Assembly: GCA_964245425.1 (NCBI GenBank)
Contig: CAXTMV010000077.1
Location: forward strand, 1 to 20,827
Length of the DNA: 20,827 nucleotides
Reading direction: 5' to 3'
Source: JACMLD01 sp964245425
GTDB taxonomy: Bacteria > Bacteroidota > Bacteroidia > Chitinophagales > Chitinophagaceae
The position numbers were made by a program, and so were the translations under genes. The notes under the pieces were generated by a model, which saw only the letters and a list, made by a program, of their open reading frames with translations, was not told the origin of the DNA and searched no databases. Below are positions 6,974 through 14,783 of this stretch, piece by piece (the first letter of the stretch is position 1; each line of letters opens with the position of its first letter).

Positions 6974-7831
6974 GTGCGAAATATATTTCTCTTCATCAGA
7001 AAGTTTTCCAATTTTCTACTCTTTCTGGTGTTGCAGATTATCGCGCTCTATTTTCTTTTTACCTACAATAAATTTCACCAGGCTGCCTTTATGGGCGTGG
7101 CGGGAGAGCTGACCGGCCGGGTAAGCGAGAAATACAATAACGTAGAATATTATTTCAAGCTAAAGCAGACCAATGAAGCCCTGGTGAAACAAAACGAACA
7201 GCTGCTGAACCTTTTAAGACAGGATTATGAGGGGGCCGATACCACGGTAAAATTTTTTACCGATACGTTGAGGGTAGACTCGCTGCTGACAACCCAACGG
7301 TTCAAATATTATGGTGCCAAAGTGGTAGGCAGTTTTGTAAGCCTGCAGAATAATTTTCTTACCATTCACCGCGGGTCGGGCCAGGGCTTGCCAGCCCGGA
7401 AGGAATGGGGCGTAATCAGCCCGCAGGGGATTGCCGGCCGGGTGGTGTCTGTAGGTGAAAATTTTTCCGTTGTAATGAGCGTGCTAAACCGCCAGTTTAC
7501 CGTTAACTCGATGCTGAAAAAAGGAGGCGAGTCAGGTCGTGTTTCCTGGGACGGGGAAAAGCCGCTTTATCTGCGCCTGGTGAATATTCCCAAAAGTGCC
7601 AAGGTGGCCATCGGCGATACCGTACTAACCAGTAATGTATCAGATATTTATCCCCCGGGTATTGTGGTAGGCACCATTGCAGAGATCATCGACGATAAAA
7701 GCAGCAATTTTTTTATACTGAAGTTAAAAACGGCTACCAATTTCTCCAGCCTGCAGTACGTGTATGTGCTGGAAGATCTGCAGCGGGAAGAACGCGAGAA
7801 ACTGGAAGACCCTTACAAAAAAGGTAAATGA
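6974..7831 (+). CDS. mreC: Rod-shape-determining protein MreC
   Basis: MreC links cytoplasmic MreB to the periplasmic synthases of the elongation machinery. The 285-residue chain has a short cytoplasmic N terminus (MRNIFLFIRK), one membrane helix at about residues 12-30, a periplasmic helical stretch at about 45-80 that would dimerise, and a beta-rich C-terminal half with the typical GxxxGLPARKEWGVISPQGIAG-like turn region. The start is GTG at 6974. It gives the MRNIFLFIRKF opening expected for this family, and the next in-frame ATG (7091) would remove the membrane helix. The stop codon overlaps the mreD start by four bases (ATGA), so the two are translationally coupled. Family assignment is secure from order and membrane plan. 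Confidence 0.93.
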   Translation: MRNIFLFIRKFSNFLLFLVLQIIALYFLFTYNKFHQAAFMGVAGELTGRVSEKYNNVEYYFKLKQTNEALVKQNEQLLNLLRQDYEGADTTVKFFTDTLRVDSLLTTQRFKYYGAKVVGSFVSLQNNFLTIHRGSGQGLPARKEWGVISPQGIAGRVVSVGENFSVVMSVLNRQFTVNSMLKKGGESGRVSWDGEKPLYLRLVNIPKSAKVAIGDTVLTSNVSDIYPPGIVVGTIAEIIDDKSSNFFILKLKTATNFSSLQYVYVLEDLQREEREKLEDPYKKGK

Positions 7832-8361
7832 GTACACTGGTCAAAAATATTCTCCGATTCGCTTTATTTATACTGGTGCAGGTATTTGTGCTGCAGCAGG
7901 TACCACCGCTGCACCGGTTTGTTACACCCTATTTGTATTTTCTTTTTATCATCTGGCTGCCCTTTAGCCTGGGCCGGGCACCGCTGATGCTCATCGCTTT
8001 TATCTTTGGGTTATCGCTCGACTATTTTCTTAAATCGCCCGGTCTGCATGCAGCTGCCTGTGTGCTGGTGGCATATGTACGGCCTTTTCTGATTAACCTG
8101 CTGATCCGCCAGGAAGGGGATGAGCAGAATTATGCTTCTCCTTCCATTACCAGCATGGGCTGGGCGCCTTATTTTACCCTGGTATTCATCCTGACCCTGT
8201 TGCACCATGGGTACCTGGTTTTTCTTGAATGGATGCAATTTGGCAGCTTCCTTTATTTTATAGGCAAGGTGCTGGCCACTACCGGTGTCAGCATGCTGCT
8301 GATCCTGATAACGGAGTTATTATTCTTCCGCAAGGAGAAATTCCGCACGAATACCGTTTAA
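7828..8361 (+). CDS. mreD: Rod-shape-determining protein MreD
   Basis: This is a 177-residue, very hydrophobic protein with about five membrane segments (roughly residues 8-25, 32-50, 52-72, 75-95 and 112-160). It is the integral-membrane partner of MreC. Sequence conservation in MreD is low, so the identity rests on position directly after mreC with an ATGA overlap, on size (about 160-180 residues is normal), and on topology. It is needed for rod shape together with MreB, MreC, the class B transpeptidase and RodA. After its stop there is a 169-base gap holding a repeat element before mrdA, so transcription of the downstream genes may not rely only on the mreB promoter. Confidence 0.88.
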   Translation: MSTLVKNILRFALFILVQVFVLQQVPPLHRFVTPYLYFLFIIWLPFSLGRAPLMLIAFIFGLSLDYFLKSPGLHAAACVLVAYVRPFLINLLIRQEGDEQNYASPSITSMGWAPYFTLVFILTLLHHGYLVFLEWMQFGSFLYFIGKVLATTGVSMLLILITELLFFRKEKFRTNTV

Positions 8362-8367
8362 GGGATC

Positions 8368-8440
8368 AGTCGTCTGTTGTGCGCCTTGCGTCTTTCAACC
8401 AGCGGCGCTCCCGTCGACGACTCACAACGCACCCCTCACG
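8368..8440. repeat. Inverted array of 7-base words in the mreD-mrdA gap
   Basis: AGTCGTC (8368-8374) and GACGACT (8416-8422) are perfect reverse complements, and GTTGTG (8376-8381) can pair with CACAAC (8423-8428). On the minus strand the right part reads in 7-base steps as GTGAGGG-GTGCGTT-GTGAGTC-GTCGACG. The left part on the plus strand has AGTCGTC, GTTGTGC and TTGCGTC. Layout matches the GTTC-type elements, but the word differs. It lies seven bases after the mreD stop, inside an otherwise tight gene cluster. Confidence 0.5.
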
Positions 8441-8530
8441 ATAAAAGAAAAAATAAATCTTTACTGCGCCACAATAAAATAGTTCGTTTCTTCATTCGTA
8501 CTTTGCACTCTGTAATTCCGCTTTCACACT

Positions 8531-10609
8531 ATGTCTGTTTTTAATCAGTCGCGCAGCACCGTTATCAGGTTAATTTTCCTGGGTATTTTTTTCATTATTC
8601 TTGGTCAGCTTATCAACTTGCAGCTTTTTTCCGATAAATATAAAACAGCGGCAATGAACAATGCCCTGTTTGCAAAAGTGATCTACCCCGACCGCGGTAT
8701 CATTTACGACCGGAAAGGCAAGGCCATTCTAAATAACACCATTATGTACGACCTGGTAGTAACGCCCAGCCAGGTAAAAAACATAGATACGCTGGCGCTT
8801 TGCGAATTGCTGGGCATTGATACGGTGGCATTCAAACAACGCATGGTGGATGCCATTTTCAAGAACACCAAATTCCGGCCTTCCGTGTTTGAAGATCTGC
8901 TGCCTCCGGGTTTGTATGCCCGGCTGGATGAAAATATCTGGAAGTTTCCGGGTTTTGATCTGGTGGAGCGGCCCGTGCGGCAATATCCTTTTAGCGCAGC
9001 TGCGCATGTGATGGGCTATGTGGGAGAAGCGGATTCTTCTGTTATCAAAAGATCAAACGGTTTTTACCGGCTGGGTGATTATGTAGGCCGCAGCGGGCTG
9101 GAACAGGTATATGAAAAAGTGCTGATGGGGCGGCGCGGTGTTAAGTATATTATTAAAGACAATAAAAACCGTTTACAGGGCAGCTATGAAAACGGCAAGT
9201 CCGATACCGCTGCACTGGCGGGCCGGGGCCTGCGTACCTACCTGGATATCCGGTTGCAGCAACTGGCGGAAAAACTGCTCACCAATAAAGTGGGGGCCGT
9301 GGTGGCCATCGAACCCAAAACAGGCGGCATCATCACCATGGCCTCCGGTCCCAGCTTCGACCCCAACCTGCTGACAGGCCCTGAAAAACAGGAGAACTTT
9401 AATAAAATGTTCAGGGATGTAAGTCTCCCCTTGTTTAACCGGGCCATCAAAGGCCAGTATCCGCCCGGTTCCACTTACAAGCCATTGGGCGCTTTGCTGG
9501 CACTGGATGAAGGTGTGATAACACCCAACTACGGCATCGGTTGCGGGGGAATATACCTGGGTTGCAGCCACCCGGTAAAATGCACCGAACATTTTGCAGG
9601 GCATGCAGCCAACCTGCGGCTGGGTATTTCCTGGAGCTGCAACTCTTTTTTCAGCAGCATTTTCCGGATGGCCATCGACAACCCCCGGTTGCACAGTGCG
9701 CGCAAAGGATTAACGGAATGGCATAAATACATGACGGCATTCGGGTACGGGCACCGGCTGGGCGTTGATTTGCCCAGCGAAGATGGTGGTAATATACCCG
9801 ATACGGCCGCTTATGACAAAGAATACCGCGGTCAGTGGAATTCCTGCACCATGGTAACACTGGGCATCGGGCAGGATAAGATGACGGCAACGCCCATGCA
9901 GATTGCCAATGCCATTTCCATAGTTGCCAATAAAGGTTACTACTATATACCGCATTTTGTAGAGCGGATAGAAGGTGAGACGCCGGAAGATACTTTACTA
10001 ATGAACAAATACCGGTTTAAACATGAAGTGCTGACACATATACCCGACAGTTCTTACGAAGCCGTTATTGATGGTATGGAAGGCGTAATGAAAGTGGGTA
10101 CAGGTCATTTTTTACCCAAAATACCCGGTATCAATGTTTGCGGTAAAACAGGTACGGCCGAAAACTATCACAATGGCATCAAACAAAAAGACCATTCTGT
10201 ATTTGTGCTTTTCGCACCCCGCGAAGATCCTAAAATCGTAATTGCAGTAGTGGTGCAGAATGGCGGTTTTGGCGCTGCTGCCGCCGGCCCCATCGCCAAT
10301 ATTTTGTTGGAACAATATCTTACCGACAGTTTGCGCGCAGAAACAAAAAAAGAAGTGGAGCGCGTAACGGCCATCAACCTGATGCCCAAATATTTTGCTA
10401 CAGAACAATATACGGCAGACTCTTTACGGGCCTTTAACTATTTTAAACTTACCAACGATACCAGTGCCATCAGGAAATTCATGCGCCGGGCAAAACCCGA
10501 TACATCCAGCCAGCCAAAAAAGAAACCAAATTATCCGGTAACAAATAATCAATCCCCCCTACAGCCGAAAACAGTCATGCGCATACGGAAGCCAACTGCA
10601 ATAACCTGA
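8531..10609 (+). CDS. mrdA: Penicillin-binding protein 2, elongation-specific DD-transpeptidase
   Basis: This class B penicillin-binding protein cross-links peptidoglycan during side-wall growth, acting in the periplasm with RodA. A membrane anchor at about residues 11-32 is followed by the non-catalytic pedestal (about 45-220) and the transpeptidase domain. The three active-site motifs are all intact: S314-T-Y-K317, S369-C-N371 and K539-T-G-T542. At 692 residues it is longer than the E. coli enzyme (633). The extra length is mostly a polar, Lys/Pro-rich tail after residue 650, likely disordered. The rodA gene begins three bases after its stop. TACTTTG at 8499-8505 is a possible promoter -10-like box 25 bases before the ATG, but without a clear upstream partner. 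It would be a beta-lactam target. Confidence 0.96.
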   Translation: MSVFNQSRSTVIRLIFLGIFFIILGQLINLQLFSDKYKTAAMNNALFAKVIYPDRGIIYDRKGKAILNNTIMYDLVVTPSQVKNIDTLALCELLGIDTVAFKQRMVDAIFKNTKFRPSVFEDLLPPGLYARLDENIWKFPGFDLVERPVRQYPFSAAAHVMGYVGEADSSVIKRSNGFYRLGDYVGRSGLEQVYEKVLMGRRGVKYIIKDNKNRLQGSYENGKSDTAALAGRGLRTYLDIRLQQLAEKLLTNKVGAVVAIEPKTGGIITMASGPSFDPNLLTGPEKQENFNKMFRDVSLPLFNRAIKGQYPPGSTYKPLGALLALDEGVITPNYGIGCGGIYLGCSHPVKCTEHFAGHAANLRLGISWSCNSFFSSIFRMAIDNPRLHSARKGLTEWHKYMTAFGYGHRLGVDLPSEDGGNIPDTAAYDKEYRGQWNSCTMVTLGIGQDKMTATPMQIANAISIVANKGYYYIPHFVERIEGETPEDTLLMNKYRFKHEVLTHIPDSSYEAVIDGMEGVMKVGTGHFLPKIPGINVCGKTGTAENYHNGIKQKDHSVFVLFAPREDPKIVIAVVVQNGGFGAAAAGPIANILLEQYLTDSLRAETKKEVERVTAINLMPKYFATEQYTADSLRAFNYFKLTNDTSAIRKFMRRAKPDTSSQPKKKPNYPVTNNQSPLQPKTVMRIRKPTAIT

Positions 10610-10612
10610 TAC

Positions 10613-11965
10613 ATGAATCAACGAAACCCCGCAATATCGAAAGGTGTAGACTGGCTGCTGGTCTGGCTGTATATTATACTGGCCTCTATCGGCGTGCTGA
10701 GCATTTTTGCGGCTACCTATAAAGAAGGAGACGATGTGGTAAAAAGCTTTCTGTCGCTTAAAACAGATTATAGCCGGCAGGCGTTGTATTTTATTATTTC
10801 GGGGGTGCTGGCAACTTTTATTTTATTAACCGACAGCAAATTTTTTACAGCCACGGCCAATCTTTCCTATGCCGCAGGCATTATGCTGATGCTGCTGGTA
10901 TTCCCCTTTCACAGCGATATTAAAGGTACTAAGTCCATTATCCGCTTTGGTGGCGCCTTTCAGCTGCAACCGGCTGAGCTCTGCAAATTGTTTGTGAACC
11001 TTGCGCTGGCCAAATACCTGTCGAGGGTAGAAACGGATTTCAAGAAAACCACTTCGCAGCTGATTGCAGCGGGCATCGCGGTAATGCCGGCGGTGCTTAG
11101 TATTGCCCAAAGTGAAACCGGCCTGGCACTGGTGTATTTTTCTTTTTTCCTGGTAATGTACCGCGAAGGGTTACCGGCTATTATATTGATAGTAGGTTTT
11201 TCTGTGGGGGCACTCGTAGTAGCCACGCTTACCGTGCCGCCCAATATACTGGCGATAGCACTCACCGTTATTGCAGGCGCCACCATTTATTTTATGCGGC
11301 GGCAGATAAAAAGAAGCAAGGAAACACTGGTGATCATTGCCGTGATATGGGTGGCCTGTGTAGGTATTCAGCGGTTTGCCGTTCCCTTTGCTTTTAAACA
11401 TGCTTTTAAATCTTACCAGGTAGAGAGAATTTACAGTATGCTGGGTAAGGACGTGCCGGAGGATTACAAAAAAGCAGGCGCCAGCGACCAGGAAGATCCT
11501 GAAAAAGCACAAAAGAAAAAAGAGGCGGGCGACTACAACGTAAAGCAAAGCAAGATTGCCATTGGCAGCGGTGGCCTTTTTGGCAAAGGGCTGCTGAAAG
11601 GCACCCAGACCAGGAATGGCTTTGTACCGGAGCAGCGCACCGATTTTATTTTTTGTACCATCGGGGAAGGCTTTGGCTTTATGGGCAGTTTTGTACTGCT
11701 GGCGGTTTACCTGCTGCTGATACTGCGCATTGTAACCATTGCGGAACGGCAGCGAAGCGTTTTCAGCCGTTGTTATGCATATGGCGTTGCGTCCGTTATT
11801 TTCTTTCACATCACCATTAATATTTGTATGACCATTGGCCTGGCCCCGGTGATTGGCATACCGCTGCCATTCATCAGTTATGGAGGTACCGCCCTGCTAA
11901 CATTTACGATGTTATTGTTTATACTGATCCGGCTGGATGCAGACCGGCAAATGGTGCTGCGGTAA
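10613..11965 (+). CDS. rodA: RodA, SEDS-family peptidoglycan glycosyltransferase
   Basis: RodA polymerises lipid II into glycan strands during cell elongation, paired with the transpeptidase encoded just upstream. The chain has about ten membrane helices. Conserved SEDS features are visible: FQLQPAELCKL (116-126), a QSETGLALVYF segment (166-176) in place of the common QPDLGTA, a catalytic-site Asp at 344 in FVPEQRTDFIF, and the C-terminal PFISYGGTALLT block. At 450 residues it is about 80 longer than E. coli RodA. Part of the difference is a charged loop at about 284-310 (Asp, Glu, Lys-rich) in the large extracytoplasmic loop before the conserved catalytic region. It begins three bases after mrdA, so the two are certainly co-transcribed. 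It is the last gene of the cluster. Confidence 0.95.
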   Translation: MNQRNPAISKGVDWLLVWLYIILASIGVLSIFAATYKEGDDVVKSFLSLKTDYSRQALYFIISGVLATFILLTDSKFFTATANLSYAAGIMLMLLVFPFHSDIKGTKSIIRFGGAFQLQPAELCKLFVNLALAKYLSRVETDFKKTTSQLIAAGIAVMPAVLSIAQSETGLALVYFSFFLVMYREGLPAIILIVGFSVGALVVATLTVPPNILAIALTVIAGATIYFMRRQIKRSKETLVIIAVIWVACVGIQRFAVPFAFKHAFKSYQVERIYSMLGKDVPEDYKKAGASDQEDPEKAQKKKEAGDYNVKQSKIAIGSGGLFGKGLLKGTQTRNGFVPEQRTDFIFCTIGEGFGFMGSFVLLAVYLLLILRIVTIAERQRSVFSRCYAYGVASVIFFHITINICMTIGLAPVIGIPLPFISYGGTALLTFTMLLFILIRLDADRQMVLR

Positions 11966-12028
11966 TGTAAAAAGGATGATCCACCCATCGCTGCTTGTTT
12001 TTTGTATCAATTGCCGGAGATTTGCAGC

Positions 12029-12778
12029 ATGAAGATCATTCCGCTTAGTGAAGGTGCTTTTACAATCGATAAAACAAAACTTTTTGTGCCCTTTGATACG
12101 GGCAAAGACGATTTGCAGCAGCGGGCTGTCGGGAGCCTGCTGGTAGAAGTGCAGCCTTTTGCCATCATTACTCCCGATGATGTATTGTTGATGGATACGG
12201 GCCTGGGCTTTGAAAAGGACGGTGTTCGGCAGATCCACCAGAACCTGTTACATGCCGGCATCAACCCATCGGAAGTAACCAAAGTGCTGATGAGCCACCT
12301 GCATAAAGATCATGCCGGGGGCATCAGCAAAAAAGATCCTGTTTCGGGCAAATATGAGCTGGCCTTTCCACAGGCTACCTACTACCTGCAAAAAAAAGAG
12401 CTTGCCTTTGCGCTGGAAAAAGGATTGCCTTCCTACATACCTGAAGAGCTGACCTGCCTGCAAAATGCAGCTAATGTGCAGTTGCTGGAGGGAGATGGTG
12501 TGCTGGGTGGCTATATTAAATACCAGGTAACGGGCGGGCACAGCCCTTATCACCAGGTATACTGGATAGCAGATGGCGGGGAGAAGATTTTTTTTGGAGG
12601 CGACGACGCACCGCAACTGGGCCAGATGAAGAACAGGTTTATCGCCAAATACGATTTCGACGGCAAGAAATGCATGGAACTGAGACAGCAGTGGTGGAAG
12701 CAGGGGACGGAAGAAAACTGGACTTTTTTATTTTACCACGATATTATGACGCCCATCTGGGCGAACGGGCGTGCATGA
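12029..12778 (+). CDS. MBL-fold metallo-hydrolase
   Basis: This 249-residue protein is a metallo-beta-lactamase-fold hydrolase with a complete dinuclear metal site: H90-x-H92-x-D94-H95, H171 in TGGHS, D192 or D193 in FFGGDDAP, and H237 near the C terminus. The layout resembles the lactonase and related branch of the superfamily more than true beta-lactamases, and no signal peptide is visible, so it should be cytoplasmic. The substrate cannot be told from sequence. I chose the ATG at 12029; an in-frame TTG at 12002 would extend it by nine residues without support. It lies 63 bases after rodA, on the same strand but probably functionally unrelated to cell-wall growth. A weak AT hairpin with a T-run follows its stop. 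Confidence 0.88.
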   Translation: MKIIPLSEGAFTIDKTKLFVPFDTGKDDLQQRAVGSLLVEVQPFAIITPDDVLLMDTGLGFEKDGVRQIHQNLLHAGINPSEVTKVLMSHLHKDHAGGISKKDPVSGKYELAFPQATYYLQKKELAFALEKGLPSYIPEELTCLQNAANVQLLEGDGVLGGYIKYQVTGGHSPYHQVYWIADGGEKIFFGGDDAPQLGQMKNRFIAKYDFDGKKCMELRQQWWKQGTEENWTFLFYHDIMTPIWANGRA

Positions 12779-12805
12779 CGTTCCTGTTTGGCGTGGCCAG
12801 CGTTG

Positions 12806-12831
12806 AAAAAAGATGATGACCTCTTTTTTTT
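12806..12831 (+). terminator. Weak terminator candidate after the MBL-fold gene
   Basis: AAAAAAGA (12806-12813) pairs perfectly with TCTTTTTT (12822-12829) around an 8-base loop, and the T-run continues to 12831. The stem is almost pure A:T, so it is weaker than a classical terminator. Confidence 0.35.
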
Positions 12832-12855
12832 AAGCGGAAAGCTGCTTTATTTAAT

Positions 12856-12872
12856 GTGAAAAATACTTTCAC
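12856..12872. promoter_or_regulatory. Inverted repeat before the GxxExxY gene
   Basis: GTGAAA-N5-TTTCAC is a perfect 6-base-pair inverted repeat 52 bases before the ATG. It sits just upstream of TTTG (12883-12886), a possible -33 box. The placement would suit a regulator site, but this is inference from symmetry alone. Confidence 0.3.
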
Positions 12873-12924
12873 GAATTGCTTTTTTGCACCGGTAGAAATT
12901 AACCGTATTTGCTAATTTTCGGGT

Positions 12925-13311
12925 ATGGTTTCCGATCTTATCTATAAGGAGGAATGCTACAAGATTGTGGGTCTGTGCATGAAGGTGCATACCAGGCTTG
13001 GCACGGGTTTCAGTGAAATGATCTACAAGGATGCGCTGGAAGTAGAATTGAAAAAAGACAGGAGTATTTATTATGAAAGGGAAAAATCATTTCATATTGT
13101 GTACGAAGGAACGGTGCTGCCGCGCAAATTCAATATTGATTTTTATATCCTGGATTGCATGATGGTTGAGGTAAAAGCGGTCTCTCAAATTCCGGTAGAT
13201 GCGTTTAAACAAACCCTTAATTATTTAAAAGCTTCCAGGATTCAACTGGGTATCCTGATCAATTTCGGCGCAGACCGCCTTGAATTCCGAAGAATTGTCT
13301 GTACTTATTAG
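12925..13311 (+). CDS. GxxExxY family protein (PD-(D/E)XK-like fold)
   Basis: This 128-residue protein carries the family's name motif as G28-F-S-E31-M-I-Y34, followed by KDALEVEL. Downstream lie Asp72 in NIDFYI, Glu82-Val-Lys84 in MVEVKAV, and Gln96 with Tyr100 in KQTLNYL. These fit the D...ExK...Q core of the PD-(D/E)XK nuclease fold. The closing NFGADRLEFRRI is also typical. Members are common in Bacteroidota and are often scattered as single genes. A nuclease activity is suggested by the fold but the physiological role is not established to my knowledge. The start ATG is clear and the length is normal (about 120-135). It stands alone between the MBL-fold gene and a convergent sigma-factor operon, with an inverted repeat upstream. 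Confidence 0.9.
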   Translation: MVSDLIYKEECYKIVGLCMKVHTRLGTGFSEMIYKDALEVELKKDRSIYYEREKSFHIVYEGTVLPRKFNIDFYILDCMMVEVKAVSQIPVDAFKQTLNYLKASRIQLGILINFGADRLEFRRIVCTY

Positions 13312-13320
13312 TTTTACTAT

Positions 13321-13350
13321 AAAAGAGGCCAGCTCAGAAAAAGCCGGCCT
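13321..13350 (-). terminator. Terminator for the sigma-factor operon
   Basis: AGGCC-A-GCT (13326-13334) pairs with AGC-C-GGCCT (13342-13350), eight pairs with one A/C mismatch. Read on the minus strand the stem is followed by CTCTTTTATAG, a usable T-run. It lies 72 bases beyond the stop of the secreted Spy-like gene and between convergent genes. Confidence 0.5.
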
Positions 13351-13422
13351 GCTAACCTATGAAAAACACCTGAGTGACAATTTGATTGCGCCCATTTTGC
13401 GCAGGTGACAACAACAGCAGTT

Positions 13423-13830
13423 CTAGCGGTTGCGCAGATTCCTTCTGTTCATCTGCCGGTCCATTCTGCGTTCCTGCAATTCCTTCCTCACTTCATTTCC
13501 AAAATCCTTTTCGGCACGGAAGAATTTATCTACTTTTTCTGTTGACAATGCTTTGGAGAATTCTGTATTGTATTTTTTACGCACCCCCAGTACTTTTTCT
13601 TCGATACTTATTTCACTCTCACTACTTTGCTTTTGCCCCTGCCGGATGGCGCGTATTTCATCGGTGTATTTATTGTAGATGGGCCAGAAACGCTGCGCTT
13701 CTTCGGGCGACAAATCCAGTTTTTTAGTGAGCCAGGCAATCTTTAATGCCTGTAGCTTTTCACCATCCTGCGCATGTACATTCACCAAAGTGCCAACTGC
13801 CAGTAACAATATGAGTAAACATTTTTTCAT
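13423..13830 (-). CDS. Small secreted Spy/LTXXQ-like protein of a sigma-factor operon
   Basis: This 135-residue protein has a clear signal peptide (MKKCLLILLLAVGTLVNVHA, cleavage after Ala20) and should be periplasmic. The mature part is helical and highly charged. LDLSPEEAQRFWPIYNKYTD (39-58) resembles the helix of Spy/CpxP-type proteins, where a hydrophobic-Ser/Thr-x-x-x-A pattern precedes an aromatic-rich helix. The C terminus is Arg/Asn/Met-rich. Proteins of this kind in Bacteroidota often follow ECF sigma and anti-sigma genes and are thought to sense envelope condition, but that role is inferred. I chose the ATG complement at 13828-13830 because it places the signal peptide at the N terminus; a longer in-frame form adds 22 polar residues and would run back over the preceding gene's stop. 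The gap to that gene is 10 bases. Confidence 0.8.
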   Translation of the reverse strand: MKKCLLILLLAVGTLVNVHAQDGEKLQALKIAWLTKKLDLSPEEAQRFWPIYNKYTDEIRAIRQGQKQSSESEISIEEKVLGVRKKYNTEFSKALSTEKVDKFFRAEKDFGNEVRKELQERRMDRQMNRRNLRNR

Positions 13831-13840
13831 CACACTCCAT

Positions 13841-14749
13841 TTAATTAGTAATAGGGGTTTCCGTACGCTGATCCACGTACTGCTGGAGTTCTTCATCGGA
13901 TATATCGGCTAATAAATCTTTCGTTTCATCTGCATTCCCCTCATTTTCTACTGCAATGGCCGATGTGGTGGCGGTATCGGTATCTGCCAGGTCTGTACCA
14001 ATATCTGCCAATGCAGCCGTGCTGTTATTTAAGAAATTCTCTACTTCCTGGTCGGGTATTTTAGCCAGTGCTGTAGAAATATCAGCGGCGGCGGGGGTTG
14101 CTGTTCTTGTTTTACCGGAGTACAGGTAGCCGGTTAGTACAATAATACCCGTTACTACTGCTGCAGCAGCATAGCGTACCAGCTTACTGCCAAAACCAAT
14201 TGAAAACAGTTTAGCAGGTTGCTGCTGTTTAGCCTGCTGTAAAAAAGCAGTAGCGGTGCTGTCAAAATAACCTTCCGGCACCTCGTATACCTGTTTGTCT
14301 TTAAGGTCGCGCATGGTGGGCGACAGGTTTTCCAGTTCCTCATTTACAAAATCAACGGCTTTTACACCGGCCACTATATTATCGGAAAAGTCGGCAAAAT
14401 AACCTTCGGGTGCAGTAAAGGGAACTTTTCTGGCCAGCTGGCCCAATAAAGGCGATAATATTTCAAGTTCTTCCCGGGCATTGCCAGTTTCTTCTGCTTT
14501 TATACGCTGCAGGATATTGCCGGCCAGGTTATCAAAATACCCCTGTGGAGCCTGATAAATATTGTCTTTGCTTACATGTAACAGGGGGTCTGCGCCTGCT
14601 TTCTCTTCTATCGCAATGCGAAGCATTACCTGCAGGGGAAGATGCTCAAAATACCCTTCCGGCACAAGATAAACAGGCTGGCGGCCAAGAGCGGCTACCA
14701 CGGTACTGATATCTTTCAATTCATTTAATATTGGGTTGTTCTTGTCCAT
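13841..14749 (-). CDS. Single-pass membrane protein with GYF repeats, probable anti-sigma factor
   Basis: The gene follows the ECF sigma gene by 34 bases, so a role as its anti-sigma factor is likely. The 302-residue chain has a cytoplasmic N-terminal half, one membrane helix at about 191-209, and an acidic Thr/Ala-rich periplasmic tail. The N-terminal half contains four copies of a [VA]P[EQ]GYF motif, ending at residues 34, 72, 118 and 162. Copies 3 and 4 extend over about 26 residues, each beginning EELExLSP and ending PEGYF. The tail has two related segments, ALAKIPDQEVENFLNN (227-242) and LLADISDEELQQYVDQ (279-294). The zinc-type HxxxCxxC anti-sigma motif is absent. I used the ATG complement at 14747-14749; a TTG two codons earlier is less likely. 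The function is inferred from context. Confidence 0.8.
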   Translation of the reverse strand: MDKNNPILNELKDISTVVAALGRQPVYLVPEGYFEHLPLQVMLRIAIEEKAGADPLLHVSKDNIYQAPQGYFDNLAGNILQRIKAEETGNAREELEILSPLLGQLARKVPFTAPEGYFADFSDNIVAGVKAVDFVNEELENLSPTMRDLKDKQVYEVPEGYFDSTATAFLQQAKQQQPAKLFSIGFGSKLVRYAAAAVVTGIIVLTGYLYSGKTRTATPAAADISTALAKIPDQEVENFLNNSTAALADIGTDLADTDTATTSAIAVENEGNADETKDLLADISDEELQQYVDQRTETPITN

Positions 14750-14783
14750 TAACAAAGCTATGACGGGGCAGGGTGTACAAAGT

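Noticed and set aside
9173..9694. Open frame antisense to mrdA (173 codons)
   Set aside because: It lies wholly within the certain transpeptidase gene, covering its active-site region, with no motif or start signal of its own.
11171..11809. Open frame antisense to rodA (212 codons)
   Set aside because: It mirrors the hydrophobic codons of rodA and has Asn/Gln/Tyr-rich low-information sequence.
12029..12778. Beta-lactamase conferring resistance, or part of the cell-wall cluster
   Set aside because: There is no signal peptide, the sequence fits the general MBL-fold hydrolase branch, and it lacks coupling to rodA (63-base gap).
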